Source: Apostichopus japonicus (lineage: Eukaryota; Echinodermata; Holothuroidea; Aspidochirotida; Stichopodidae). From it: 64,000 bases of DNA. A program made the translations under genes and the position numbers. The notes beneath the pieces are model-generated. The model ran no database searches. It was given only the letters and a program-made list of their open reading frames with translations, and had not been told where the DNA came from. Of the stretch, positions 32,271 to 44,642 are shown piece after piece. Within the stretch, counting starts at the first letter, position 1, and each line of letters opens with the position of its first letter. The stretch lies in the NCBI RefSeq assembly GCF_037975245.1, contig NC_092582.1:10580001-10644000 (forward strand), given 5' to 3'.

Positions 32271-35200
32271 GGGAGCTGTAAGTATTAGTTATTCCACCTA
32301 ATATCTCAGTCCATACAGTGGGCGCGATGGCTTGGCGCACTGTACGAGCTGATGAGCGAGGCTCTCTTTTGCATCGTGGTTCGAGTCCCCGGTGATGACG
32401 TCTTTTGCCGATCTTTTACAGCGAGTGCCTACATGGGGAGCTGTAAGTATTAGTTAATCCACCTAATATCTCAGTCCATACAGTGGCGCGATGGCTTGGC
32501 GCACTGTACGAGCTGATGAGCGAGGCTCTCTTTTGCATCGGTGGTTCGAGTCCCCGGTGATGACGTCTTTTGCCGATCTTTTACAGCGAGTGCCTACATG
32601 GGGAGCTGTAAGTATTAGTTAATCCACCTAATATCTCAGTCCATACAGTGGCGCGATGGCTTGGCGCACTGTACGAGCTGATGAGCGAGGCTCTCTTTTT
32701 GCATCGGTGGTTCGAGTCCCCGGTGATGACGTCTTTTTGCCGATCTTTTACAGCGAGTGCCTACATGGGGAGCTGTAAGTATTAGTTAATCCACCTAATA
32801 TCTCAGTCCATACCAGTGGCGCGATGGCTTGGCGCACTGTACGAGCTGATGAGCGAGGCTCTCTTTTGCATCGGTGGTTCGAGTCCCCGGTGATGACGTC
32901 TTTTGCCCGATCTTTTACAGCGAGTGCCTACATGGGGAGCTGTAAGTATTAGTTAATCCACCTAATATCTCAGTCCATACAGTGGCGCGATGGCTTGGCG
33001 CACTGTACGAGCTGATGAGCGAGGCTCTCTTTTGCATCGGTGGGTTCGAGTCCCCGGTGATGACGTCTTTTGCCGATCTTTTACAGCGAGTGCCTACATG
33101 GGGAGCTGTAAGTATTAGTTAATCCACCTAATATCTCAGTCCATACAGTGGCGCGATGGCTTGGCGCACTGTACGAGCTGATGAGCGAGGCTCTCTTTTG
33201 CATCGGTGGTTCGAGTCCCCGGTGATGACGTCTTTTGCCGATCTTTTACAGCGAGTGCCTACATGGGGAGCTGTAAGTATTAGTTAATCCACCTAATATC
33301 TCAGTCCATACAGTGGCGCGATGGCTTGGCGCACTGTACGAGCTGATGAGCGAGGCTCTCTTTTGCATCGGTGGTTCGAGTCCCCGGTGATGACGTCTTT
33401 TGCCGATCTTTTACAGCGAGTGCCTACATGGGGAGCTGTAAGTATTAGTTAATCCACCTAATATCTCAGTCCATACAGTGGCGCGATGGCTTGGCGCACT
33501 GTACGAGCTGATGAGCGAGGCTCTCTTTTGCATCGGTGGTTCGAGTCCCCGGTGATGACGTCTTTTGCCGATCTTTTACAGCGAGTGCCTACATGGGGAG
33601 CTGTAAGTATTAGTTAATCCACCTAATATCTCAGTCCATACAGTGGCGCGATGGCTTGGCGCACTGTACGAGCTGATGAGCGAGGCTCTCTTTTGCATCG
33701 GTGGTTCGAGTCCCCGGTGATGACGTCTTTTGCCGATCTTTTACAGCGAGTGCCTACATGGGGAGCTGTAAGTATTAGTTAATCCACCTAATATCTCAGT
33801 CCATACAGTGGCGCGATGGCTTGGCGCACTGTACGAGCTGATGAGCGAGGCTCTCTTTTGCATCGGTGGTTCGAGTCCCCGGTGATGACGTCTTTTGCCG
33901 ATCTTTTACAGCGAGTGCCTACATGGGGAGCTGTAAGTATTAGTTAATCCACCTAATATCTCAGTCCATACAGTGGCGCGATGGCTTGGCGCACTGTACG
34001 AGCTGATGAGCGAGGCTCTCTTTTGCATCGGTGGTTCGAGTCCCCGGTGATGACGTCTTTTGCCGATCTTTTACAGCGAGTGCCTACATGGGGAGCTGTA
34101 AGTATTAGTTAATCCACCTAATATCTCAGTCCATACAGTGGCGCGATGGCTTGGCGCACTGTACGAGCTGATGAGCGAGGCTCTCTTTTGCATCGGTGGT
34201 TCGAGTCCCCGGTGATGACGTCTTTTGCCGATCTTTTACAGCGAGTGCCTACATGGGGAGCTGTAAGTATTAGTTAATCCACCTAATATCTCAGTCCATA
34301 CAGTGGCGCGATGGCTTGGCGCACTGTACGAGCTGATGAGCGAGGCTCTCTTTTGCATCGGTGGTTCGAGTCCCCGGTGATGACGTCTTTTGCCGATCTT
34401 TTACAGCGAGTGCCTACATGGGGAGCTGTAAGTATTAGTTAATCCACCTAATATCTCAGTCCATACAGTGGCGCGATGGCTTGGCGCACTGTACGAGCTG
34501 ATGAGCGAGGCTCTCTTTTGCATCGGTGGTTCGAGTCCCCGGTGATGACGTCTTTTGCCGATCTTTTACAGCGAGTGCCTACATGGGGAGCTGTAAGTAT
34601 TAGTTAATCCACCTAATATCTCAGTCCATACAGTGGCGCGATGGCTTGGCGCACTGTACGAGCTGATGAGCGAGGCTCTCTTTTGCATCGGTGGTTCGAG
34701 TCCCCGGTGATGACGTCTTTTGCCGATCTTTTACAGCGAGTGCCTACATGGGGAGCTGTAAGTATTAGTTAATCCACCTAATATCTCAGTCCATACAGTG
34801 GCGCGATGGCTTGGCGCACTGTACGAGCTGATGAGCGAGGCTCTCTTTTGCATCGGTGGTTCGAGTCCCCGGTGATGACGTCTTTTGCCGATCTTTTACA
34901 GCGAGTGCCTACATGGGGAGCTGTAAGTATTAGTTAATCCACCTAATATCTCAGTCCATACAGTGGCGCGATGGCTTGGCGCACTGTACGAGCTGATGAG
35001 CGAGGCTCTCTTTTGCATCGGTGGTTCGAGTCCCCGGTGATGACGTCTTTTGCCGATCTTTTACAGCGAGTGCCTACATGGGGAGCTGTAAGTATTAGTT
35101 AATCCACCTAATATCTCAGTCCATACAGTGGCGCGATGGCTTGGCGCACTGTACGAGCTGATGAGCGAGGCTCTCTTTTGCATCGGTGGTTCGAGTCCCC

Positions 35201-36400
35201 GGTGATGACGTCTTTTGCCGATCTTTTACAGCGAGTGCCTACATGGGGAGCTGTAAGTATTAGTTAATCCACCTAATATCTCAGTCCATACAGTGGCGCG
35301 ATGGCTTGGCGCACTGTACGAGCTGATGAGCGAGGCTCTCTTTTGCATCGGTGGTTCGAGTCCCCGGTGATGACGTCTTTTGCCGATCTTTTACAGCGAG
35401 TGCCTACATGGGGAGCTGTAAGTATTAGTTAATCCACCTAATATCTCAGTCCATACAGTGGCGCGATGGCTTGGCGCACTGTACGAGCTGATGAGCGAGG
35501 CTCTCTTTTGCATCGGTGGTTCGAGTCCCCGGTGATGACGTCTTTTGCCGATCTTTTACAGCGAGTGCCTACATGGGGAGCTGTAAGTATTAGTTAATCC
35601 ACCTAATATCTCAGTCCATACAGTGGCGCGATGGCTTGGCGCACTGTACGAGCTGATGAGCGAGGCTCTCTTTTGCATCGGTGGTTCGAGTCCCCGGTGA
35701 TGACGTCTTTTGCCGATCTTTTACAGCGAGTGCCTACATGGGGAGCTGTAAGTATTAGTTAATCCACCTAATATCTCAGTCCATACAGTGGCGCGATGGC
35801 TTGGCGCACTGTACGAGCTGATGAGCGAGGCTCTCTTTTGCATCGGTGGTTCGAGTCCCCGGTGATGACGTCTTTTGCCGATCTTTTACAGCGAGTGCCT
35901 ACATGGGGAGCTGTAAGTATTAGTTAATCCACCTAATATCTCAGTCCATACAGTGGCGCGATGGCTTGGCGCACTGTACGAGCTGATGAGCGAGGCTCTC
36001 TTTTGCATCGGTGGTTCGAGTCCCCGGTGATGACGTCTTTTGCCGATCTTTTACAGCGAGTGCCTACATGGGGAGCTGTAAGTATTAGTTAATCCACCTA
36101 ATATCTCAGTCCATACAGTGGCGCGATGGCTTGGCGCACTGTACGAGCTGATGAGCGAGGCTCTCTTTTGCATCGGTGGTTCGAGTCCCCGGTGATGACG
36201 TCTTTTGCCGATCTTTTACAGCGAGTGCCTACATGGGGAGCTGTAAGTATTAGTTAATCCACCTAATATCTCAGTCCATACAGTGGCGCGATGGCTTGGC
36301 GCACTGTACGAGCTGATGAGCGAGGCTCTCTTTTGCATCGGTGGTTCGAGTCCCCGGTGATGACGTCTTTTGCCGATCTTTTACAGCGAGTGCCTACATG

Positions 36401-36567
36401 GGGAGCTGTAAGTATTAGTTAATCCACCTAATATCTCAGTCCATACAGTGGCGCGATGGCTTGGCGCACTGTACGAGCTGATGAGCGAGGCTCTCTTTTG
36501 CATCGGTGGTTCGAGAGTCCCCGGTGATGACGTCTTTTGCCGATCTTTTACAGCGAGTGCCTACATG
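36401..36567 (+). repeat. Block C unit with 2-bp insertion in the B box
   Basis: The unit is 167 bp. The T-loop region reads TTCGAGAGTCC instead of TTCGAGTCC, a tandem duplication of two bases near 36513-36516. It breaks the B box and enlarges the T-loop. It is the only disrupted B box I found in otherwise clean block C sequence, so this copy should lose TFIIIC binding if the others have it. Confidence 0.9.
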
Positions 36568-39500
36568 GGGAGCTGTAAGTATTAGTTAATCCACCTAATA
36601 TCTCAGTCCATACAGTGGCGCGATGGCTTGGCGCACTGTACGAGCTGATGAGCGAGGCTCTCTTTTGCATCGGTGGTTCGAGTCCCCGGTGATGACGTCT
36701 TTTGCCGATCTTTTACAGCGAGTGCCTACATGGGGAGCTGTAAGTATTAGTTAATCCACCTAATATCTCAGTCCATACAGTGGCGCGATGGCTTGGCGCA
36801 CTGTACGAGCTGATGAGCGAGGCTCTCTTTTGCATCGGTGGTTCGAGTCCCCGGTGATGACGTCTTTTGCCGATCTTTTACAGCGAGTGCCTACATGGGG
36901 AGCTGTAAGTATTAGTTAATCCACCTAATATCTCAGTCCATACAGTGGCGCGATGGCTTGGCGCACTGTACGAGCTGATGAGCGAGGCTCTCTTTTGCAT
37001 CGGTGGTTCGAGTCCCCGGTGATGACGTCTTTTGCCGATCTTTTACAGCGAGTGCCTACATGGGGAGCTGTAAGTATTAGTTAATCCACCTAATATCTCA
37101 GTCCATACAGTGGCGCGATGGCTTGGCGCACTGTACGAGCTGATGAGCGAGGCTCTCTTTTGCATCGGTGGTTCGAGTCCCCGGTGATGACGTCTTTTGC
37201 CGATCTTTTACAGCGAGTGCCTACATGGGGAGCTGTAAGTATTAGTTAATCCACCTAATATCTCAGTCCATACAGTGGCGCGATGGCTTGGCGCACTGTA
37301 CGAGCTGATGAGCGAGGCTCTCTTTTGCATCGGTGGTTCGAGTCCCCGGTGATGACGTCTTTTGCCGATCTTTTACAGCGAGTGCCTACATGGGGAGCTG
37401 TAAGTATTAGTTAATCCACCTAATATCTCAGTCCATACAGTGGCGCGATGGCTTGGCGCACTGTACGAGCTGATGAGCGAGGCTCTCTTTTGCATCGGTG
37501 GTTCGAGTCCCCGGTGATGACGTCTTTTGCCGATCTTTTACAGCGAGTGCCTACATGGGGAGCTGTAAGTATTAGTTAATCCACCTAATATCTCAGTCCA
37601 TACAGTGGCGCGATGGCTTGGCGCACTGTACGAGCTGATGAGCGAGGCTCTCTTTTGCATCGGTGGTTCGAGTCCCCGGTGATGACGTCTTTTGCCGATC
37701 TTTTACAGCGAGTGCCTACATGGGGAGCTGTAAGTATTAGTTAATCCACCTAATATCTCAGTCCATACAGTGGCGCGATGGCTTGGCGCACTGTACGAGC
37801 TGATGAGCGAGGCTCTCTTTTGCATCGGTGGTTCGAGTCCCCGGTGATGACGTCTTTTGCCGATCTTTTACAGCGAGTGCCTACATGGGGAGCTGTAAGT
37901 ATTAGTTAATCCACCTAATATCTCAGTCCATACAGTGGCGCGATGGCTTGGCGCACTGTACGAGCTGATGAGCGAGGCTCTCTTTTGCATCGGTGGTTCG
38001 AGTCCCCGGTGATGACGTCTTTTGCCGATCTTTTACAGCGAGTGCCTACATGGGGAGCTGTAAGTATTAGTTAATCCACCTAATATCTCAGTCCATACAG
38101 TGGCGCGATGGCTTGGCGCACTGTACGAGCTGATGAGCGAGGCTCTCTTTTGCATCGGTGGTTCGAGTCCCCGGTGATGACGTCTTTTGCCGATCTTTTA
38201 CAGCGAGTGCCTACATGGGGAGCTGTAAGTATTAGTTAATCCACCTAATATCTCAGTCCATACAGTGGCGCGATGGCTTGGCGCACTGTACGAGCTGATG
38301 AGCGAGGCTCTCTTTTGCATCGGTGGTTCGAGTCCCCGGTGATGACGTCTTTTGCCGATCTTTTACAGCGAGTGCCTACATGGGGAGCTGTAAGTATTAG
38401 TTAATCCACCTAATATCTCAGTCCATACAGTGGCGCGATGGCTTGGCGCACTGTACGAGCTGATGAGCGAGGCTCTCTTTTGCATCGGTGGTTCGAGTCC
38501 CCGGTGATGACGTCTTTTGCCGATCTTTTACAGCGAGTGCCTACATGGGGAGCTGTAAGTATTAGTTAATCCACCTAATATCTCAGTCCATACAGTGGCG
38601 CGATGGCTTGGCGCACTGTACGAGCTGATGAGCGAGGCTCTCTTTTGCATCGGTGGTTCGAGTCCCCGGTGATGACGTCTTTTGCCGATCTTTTACAGCG
38701 AGTGCCTACATGGGGAGCTGTAAGTATTAGTTAATCCACCTAATATCTCAGTCCATACAGTGGCGCGATGGCTTGGCGCACTGTACGAGCTGATGAGCGA
38801 GGCTCTCTTTTGCATCGGTGGTTCGAGTCCCCGGTGATGACGTCTTTTGCCGATCTTTTACAGCGAGTGCCTACATGGGGAGCTGTAAGTATTAGTTAAT
38901 CCACCTAATATCTCAGTCCATACAGTGGCGCGATGGCTTGGCGCACTGTACGAGCTGATGAGCGAGGCTCTCTTTTGCATCGGTGGTTCGAGTCCCCGGT
39001 GATGACGTCTTTTGCCGATCTTTTACAGCGAGTGCCTACATGGGGAGCTGTAAGTATTAGTTAATCCACCTAATATCTCAGTCCATACAGTGGCGCGATG
39101 GCTTGGCGCACTGTACGAGCTGATGAGCGAGGCTCTCTTTTGCATCGGTGGTTCGAGTCCCCGGTGATGACGTCTTTTGCCGATCTTTTACAGCGAGTGC
39201 CTACATGGGGAGCTGTAAGTATTAGTTAATCCACCTAATATCTCAGTCCATACAGTGGCGCGATGGCTTGGCGCACTGTACGAGCTGATGAGCGAGGCTC
39301 TCTTTTGCATCGGTGGTTCGAGTCCCCGGTGATGACGTCTTTTGCCGATCTTTTACAGCGAGTGCCTACATGGGGAGCTGTAAGTATTAGTTAATCCACC
39401 TAATATCTCAGTCCATACAGTGGCGCGATGGCTTGGCGCACTGTACGAGCTGATGAGCGAGGCTCTCTTTTGCATCGGTGGTTCGAGTCCCCGGTGATGA

Positions 39501-42500
39501 CGTCTTTTGCCGATCTTTTACAGCGAGTGCCTACATGGGGAGCTGTAAGTATTAGTTAATCCACCTAATATCTCAGTCCATACAGTGGCGCGATGGCTTG
39601 GCGCACTGTACGAGCTGATGAGCGAGGCTCTCTTTTGCATCGGTGGTTCGAGTCCCCGGTGATGACGTCTTTTGCCGATCTTTTACAGCGAGTGCCTACA
39701 TGGGGAGCTGTAAGTATTAGTTAATCCACCTAATATCTCAGTCCATACAGTGGCGCGATGGCTTGGCGCACTGTACGAGCTGATGAGCGAGGCTCTCTTT
39801 TGCATCGGTGGTTCGAGTCCCCGGTGATGACGTCTTTTGCCGATCTTTTACAGCGAGTGCCTACATGGGGAGCTGTAAGTATTAGTTAATCCACCTAATA
39901 TCTCAGTCCATACAGTGGCGCGATGGCTTGGCGCACTGTACGAGCTGATGAGCGAGGCTCTCTTTTGCATCGGTGGTTCGAGTCCCCGGTGATGACGTCT
40001 TTTGCCGATCTTTTACAGCGAGTGCCTACATGGGGAGCTGTAAGTATTAGTTAATCCACCTAATATCTCAGTCCATACAGTGGCGCGATGGCTTGGCGCA
40101 CTGTACGAGCTGATGAGCGAGGCTCTCTTTTGCATCGGTGGTTCGAGTCCCCGGTGATGACGTCTTTTGCCGATCTTTTACAGCGAGTGCCTACATGGGG
40201 AGCTGTAAGTATTAGTTAATCCACCTAATATCTCAGTCCATACAGTGGCGCGATGGCTTGGCGCACTGTACGAGCTGATGAGCGAGGCTCTCTTTTGCAT
40301 CGGTGGTTCGAGTCCCCGGTGATGACGTCTTTTGCCGATCTTTTACAGCGAGTGCCTACATGGGGAGCTGTAAGTATTAGTTAATCCACCTAATATCTCA
40401 GTCCATACAGTGGCGCGATGGCTTGGCGCACTGTACGAGCTGATGAGCGAGGCTCTCTTTTGCATCGGTGGTTCGAGTCCCCGGTGATGACGTCTTTTGC
40501 CGATCTTTTACAGCGAGTGCCTACATGGGGAGCTGTAAGTATTAGTTAATCCACCTAATATCTCAGTCCATACAGTGGCGCGATGGCTTGGCGCACTGTA
40601 CGAGCTGATGAGCGAGGCTCTCTTTTGCATCGGTGGTTCGAGTCCCCGGTGATGACGTCTTTTGCCGATCTTTTACAGCGAGTGCCTACATGGGGAGCTG
40701 TAAGTATTAGTTAATCCACCTAATATCTCAGTCCATACAGTGGCGCGATGGCTTGGCGCACTGTACGAGCTGATGAGCGAGGCTCTCTTTTGCATCGGTG
40801 GTTCGAGTCCCCGGTGATGACGTCTTTTGCCGATCTTTTACAGCGAGTGCCTACATGGGGAGCTGTAAGTATTAGTTAATCCACCTAATATCTCAGTCCA
40901 TACAGTGGCGCGATGGCTTGGCGCACTGTACGAGCTGATGAGCGAGGCTCTCTTTTGCATCGGTGGTTCGAGTCCCCGGTGATGACGTCTTTTGCCGATC
41001 TTTTACAGCGAGTGCCTACATGGGGAGCTGTAAGTATTAGTTAATCCACCTAATATCTCAGTCCATACAGTGGCGCGATGGCTTGGCGCACTGTACGAGC
41101 TGATGAGCGAGGCTCTCTTTTGCATCGGTGGTTCGAGTCCCCGGTGATGACGTCTTTTGCCGATCTTTTACAGCGAGTGCCTACATGGGGAGCTGTAAGT
41201 ATTAGTTAATCCACCTAATATCTCAGTCCATACAGTGGCGCGATGGCTTGGCGCACTGTACGAGCTGATGAGCGAGGCTCTCTTTTGCATCGGTGGTTCG
41301 AGTCCCCGGTGATGACGTCTTTTGCCGATCTTTTACAGCGAGTGCCTACATGGGGAGCTGTAAGTATTAGTTAATCCACCTAATATCTCAGTCCATACAG
41401 TGGCGCGATGGCTTGGCGCACTGTACGAGCTGATGAGCGAGGCTCTCTTTTGCATCGGTGGTTCGAGTCCCCGGTGATGACGTCTTTTGCCGATCTTTTA
41501 CAGCGAGTGCCTACATGGGGAGCTGTAAGTATTAGTTAATCCACCTAATATCTCAGTCCATACAGTGGCGCGATGGCTTGGCGCACTGTACGAGCTGATG
41601 AGCGAGGCTCTCTTTTGCATCGGTGGTTCGAGTCCCCGGTGATGACGTCTTTTGCCGATCTTTTACAGCGAGTGCCTACATGGGGAGCTGTAAGTATTAG
41701 TTAATCCACCTAATATCTCAGTCCATACAGTGGCGCGATGGCTTGGCGCACTGTACGAGCTGATGAGCGAGGCTCTCTTTTGCATCGGTGGTTCGAGTCC
41801 CCGGTGATGACGTCTTTTGCCGATCTTTTACAGCGAGTGCCTACATGGGGAGCTGTAAGTATTAGTTAATCCACCTAATATCTCAGTCCATACAGTGGCG
41901 CGATGGCTTGGCGCACTGTACGAGCTGATGAGCGAGGCTCTCTTTTGCATCGGTGGTTCGAGTCCCCGGTGATGACGTCTTTTGCCGATCTTTTACAGCG
42001 AGTGCCTACATGGGGAGCTGTAAGTATTAGTTAATCCACCTAATATCTCAGTCCATACAGTGGCGCGATGGCTTGGCGCACTGTACGAGCTGATGAGCGA
42101 GGCTCTCTTTTGCATCGGTGGTTCGAGTCCCCGGTGATGACGTCTTTTGCCGATCTTTTACAGCGAGTGCCTACATGGGGAGCTGTAAGTATTAGTTAAT
42201 CCACCTAATATCTCAGTCCATACAGTGGCGCGATGGCTTGGCGCACTGTACGAGCTGATGAGCGAGGCTCTCTTTTGCATCGGTGGTTCGAGTCCCCGGT
42301 GATGACGTCTTTTGCCGATCTTTTACAGCGAGTGCCTACATGGGGAGCTGTAAGTATTAGTTAATCCACCTAATATCTCAGTCCATACAGTGGCGCGATG
42401 GCTTGGCGCACTGTACGAGCTGATGAGCGAGGCTCTCTTTTGCATCGGTGGTTCGAGTCCCCGGTGATGACGTCTTTTGCCGATCTTTTACAGCGAGTGC

Positions 42501-44487
42501 CTACATGGGGAGCTGTAAGTATTAGTTAATCCACCTAATATCTCAGTCCATACAGTGGCGCGATGGCTTGGCGCACTGTACGAGCTGATGAGCGAGGCTC
42601 TCTTTTGCATCGGTGGTTCGAGTCCCCGGTGATGACGTCTTTTGCCGATCTTTTACAGCGAGTGCCTACATGGGGAGCTGTAAGTATTAGTTAATCCACC
42701 TAATATCTCAGTCCATACAGTGGCGCGATGGCTTGGCGCACTGTACGAGCTGATGAGCGAGGCTCTCTTTTGCATCGGTGGTTCGAGTCCCCGGTGATGA
42801 CGTCTTTTGCCGATCTTTTACAGCGAGTGCCTACATGGGGAGCTGTAAGTATTAGTTAATCCACCTAATATCTCAGTCCATACAGTGGCGCGATGGCTTG
42901 GCGCACTGTACGAGCTGATGAGCGAGGCTCTCTTTTGCATCGGTGGTTCGAGTCCCCGGTGATGACGTCTTTTGCCGATCTTTTACAGCGAGTGCCTACA
43001 TGGGGAGCTGTAAGTATTAGTTAATCCACCTAATATCTCAGTCCATACAGTGGCGCGATGGCTTGGCGCACTGTACGAGCTGATGAGCGAGGCTCTCTTT
43101 TGCATCGGTGGTTCGAGTCCCCGGTGATGACGTCTTTTGCCGATCTTTTACAGCGAGTGCCTACATGGGGAGCTGTAAGTATTAGTTAATCCACCTAATA
43201 TCTCAGTCCATACAGTGGCGCGATGGCTTGGCGCACTGTACGAGCTGATGAGCGAGGCTCTCTTTTGCATCGGTGGTTCGAGTCCCCGGTGATGACGTCT
43301 TTTGCCGATCTTTTACAGCGAGTGCCTACATGGGGAGCTGTAAGTATTAGTTAATCCACCTAATATCTCAGTCCATACAGTGGCGCGATGGCTTGGCGCA
43401 CTGTACGAGCTGATGAGCGAGGCTCTCTTTTGCATCGGTGGTTCGAGTCCCCGGTGATGACGTCTTTTGCCGATCTTTTACAGCGAGTGCCTACATGGGG
43501 AGCTGTAAGTATTAGTTAATCCACCTAATATCTCAGTCCATACAGTGGCGCGATGGCTTGGCGCACTGTACGAGCTGATGAGCGAGGCTCTCTTTTGCAT
43601 CGGTGGTTCGAGTCCCCGGTGATGACGTCTTTTGCCGATCTTTTACAGCGAGTGCCTACATGGGGAGCTGTAAGTATTAGTTAATCCACCTAATATCTCA
43701 GTCCATACAGTGGCGCGATGGCTTGGCGCACTGTACGAGCTGATGAGCGAGGCTCTCTTTTGCATCGGTGGTTCGAGTCCCCGGTGATGACGTCTTTTGC
43801 CGATCTTTTACAGCGAGTGCCTACATGGGGAGCTGTAAGTATTAGTTAATCCACCTAATATCTCAGTCCATACAGTGGCGCGATGGCTTGGCGCACTGTA
43901 CGAGCTGATGAGCGAGGCTCTCTTTTGCATCGGTGGTTCGAGTCCCCGGTGATGACGTCTTTTGCCGATCTTTTACAGCGAGTGCCTACATGGGGAGCTG
44001 TAAGTATTAGTTAATCCACCTAATATCTCAGTCCATACAGTGGCGCGATGGCTTGGCGCACTGTACGAGCTGATGAGCGAGGCTCTCTTTTGCATCGGTG
44101 GTTCGAGTCCCCGGTGATGACGTCTTTTGCCGATCTTTTACAGCGAGTGCCTACATGGGGAGCTGTAAGTATTAGTTAATCCACCTAATATCTCAGTCCA
44201 TACAGTGGCGCGATGGCTTGGCGCACTGTACGAGCTGATGAGCGAGGCTCTCTTTTGCATCGGTGGTTCGAGTCCCCGGTGATGACGTCTTTTGCCGATC
44301 TTTTACAGCGAGTGCCTACATGGGGAGCTGTAAGTATTAGTTAATCCACCTAATATCTCAGTCCATACAGTGGCGCGATGGCTTGGCGCACTGTACGAGC
44401 TGATGAGCGAGGCTCTCTTTTGCATCGGTGGTTCGAGTCCCCGGTGATGACGTCTTTTGCCGATCTTTTACAGCGAGTGCCTACATG

Positions 44488-44642
44488 GGGAGCTGTAAGT
44501 ATTAGTTAATCCACCTAATATCTCAGTCCATACAGTGGCGCGATGGCTTGGCGCACTGTACGAGCTGATGAGCGAGGCTCTCTTTTGCATCGGTGGTTCG
44601 AGTCCCCGGTGATGACGTCTTTTGACAGCGAGTGCCTACATG
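44488..44642 (+). repeat. Block C unit with 10-bp deletion
   Basis: The unit is 155 bp. Bases u138-u147 are missing, with G at 44624 joined directly to A at 44625. The loss removes the second downstream T4 tract and the pyrimidine run before the acceptor-like CAG, and shortens the junction stem. The shift opens a 76-codon minus-strand frame (44515-44745), which is a by-product. Confidence 0.95.

Larger units (their letters stand above)
29292..33044 (+). repeat. Irregular zone spanning the B/C junction
   Basis: About 35 events break a period that had been exact for 14 kb. Examples: an extra A near 29296, an extra C near 29411, T deletions near 29982 and 30803, G deletions at 30131, 30952 and 31116, a rearranged stretch at 31354-31360, extra bases near 31600, 31680, 31772 and 31837, and several small changes at 32211-32260. 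Substitutions occur at 29471, 29554, 29754 and 32292. Early events are mainly deletions; later ones (31.6-33.0 kb) mainly insertions, many lengthening existing runs. Poorly polished long-read consensus and real decay of junction copies both fit. Short open frames here are by-products of these shifts. Confidence 0.9.

Noticed and set aside
29177-32340. Several overlapping minus-strand open frames of 68-79 codons (29177-29410, 29839-30069, 29994-30233, 30660-30890, 30815-31054, 30979-31218, 32134-32340).
   Set aside because: They share the same start because each begins in the same part of the satellite unit, and they exceed the usual length only where one-base indels shift past the normal stops. 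The clean copies on either side do not keep the frame open, and there is no domain, signal peptide or codon pattern.
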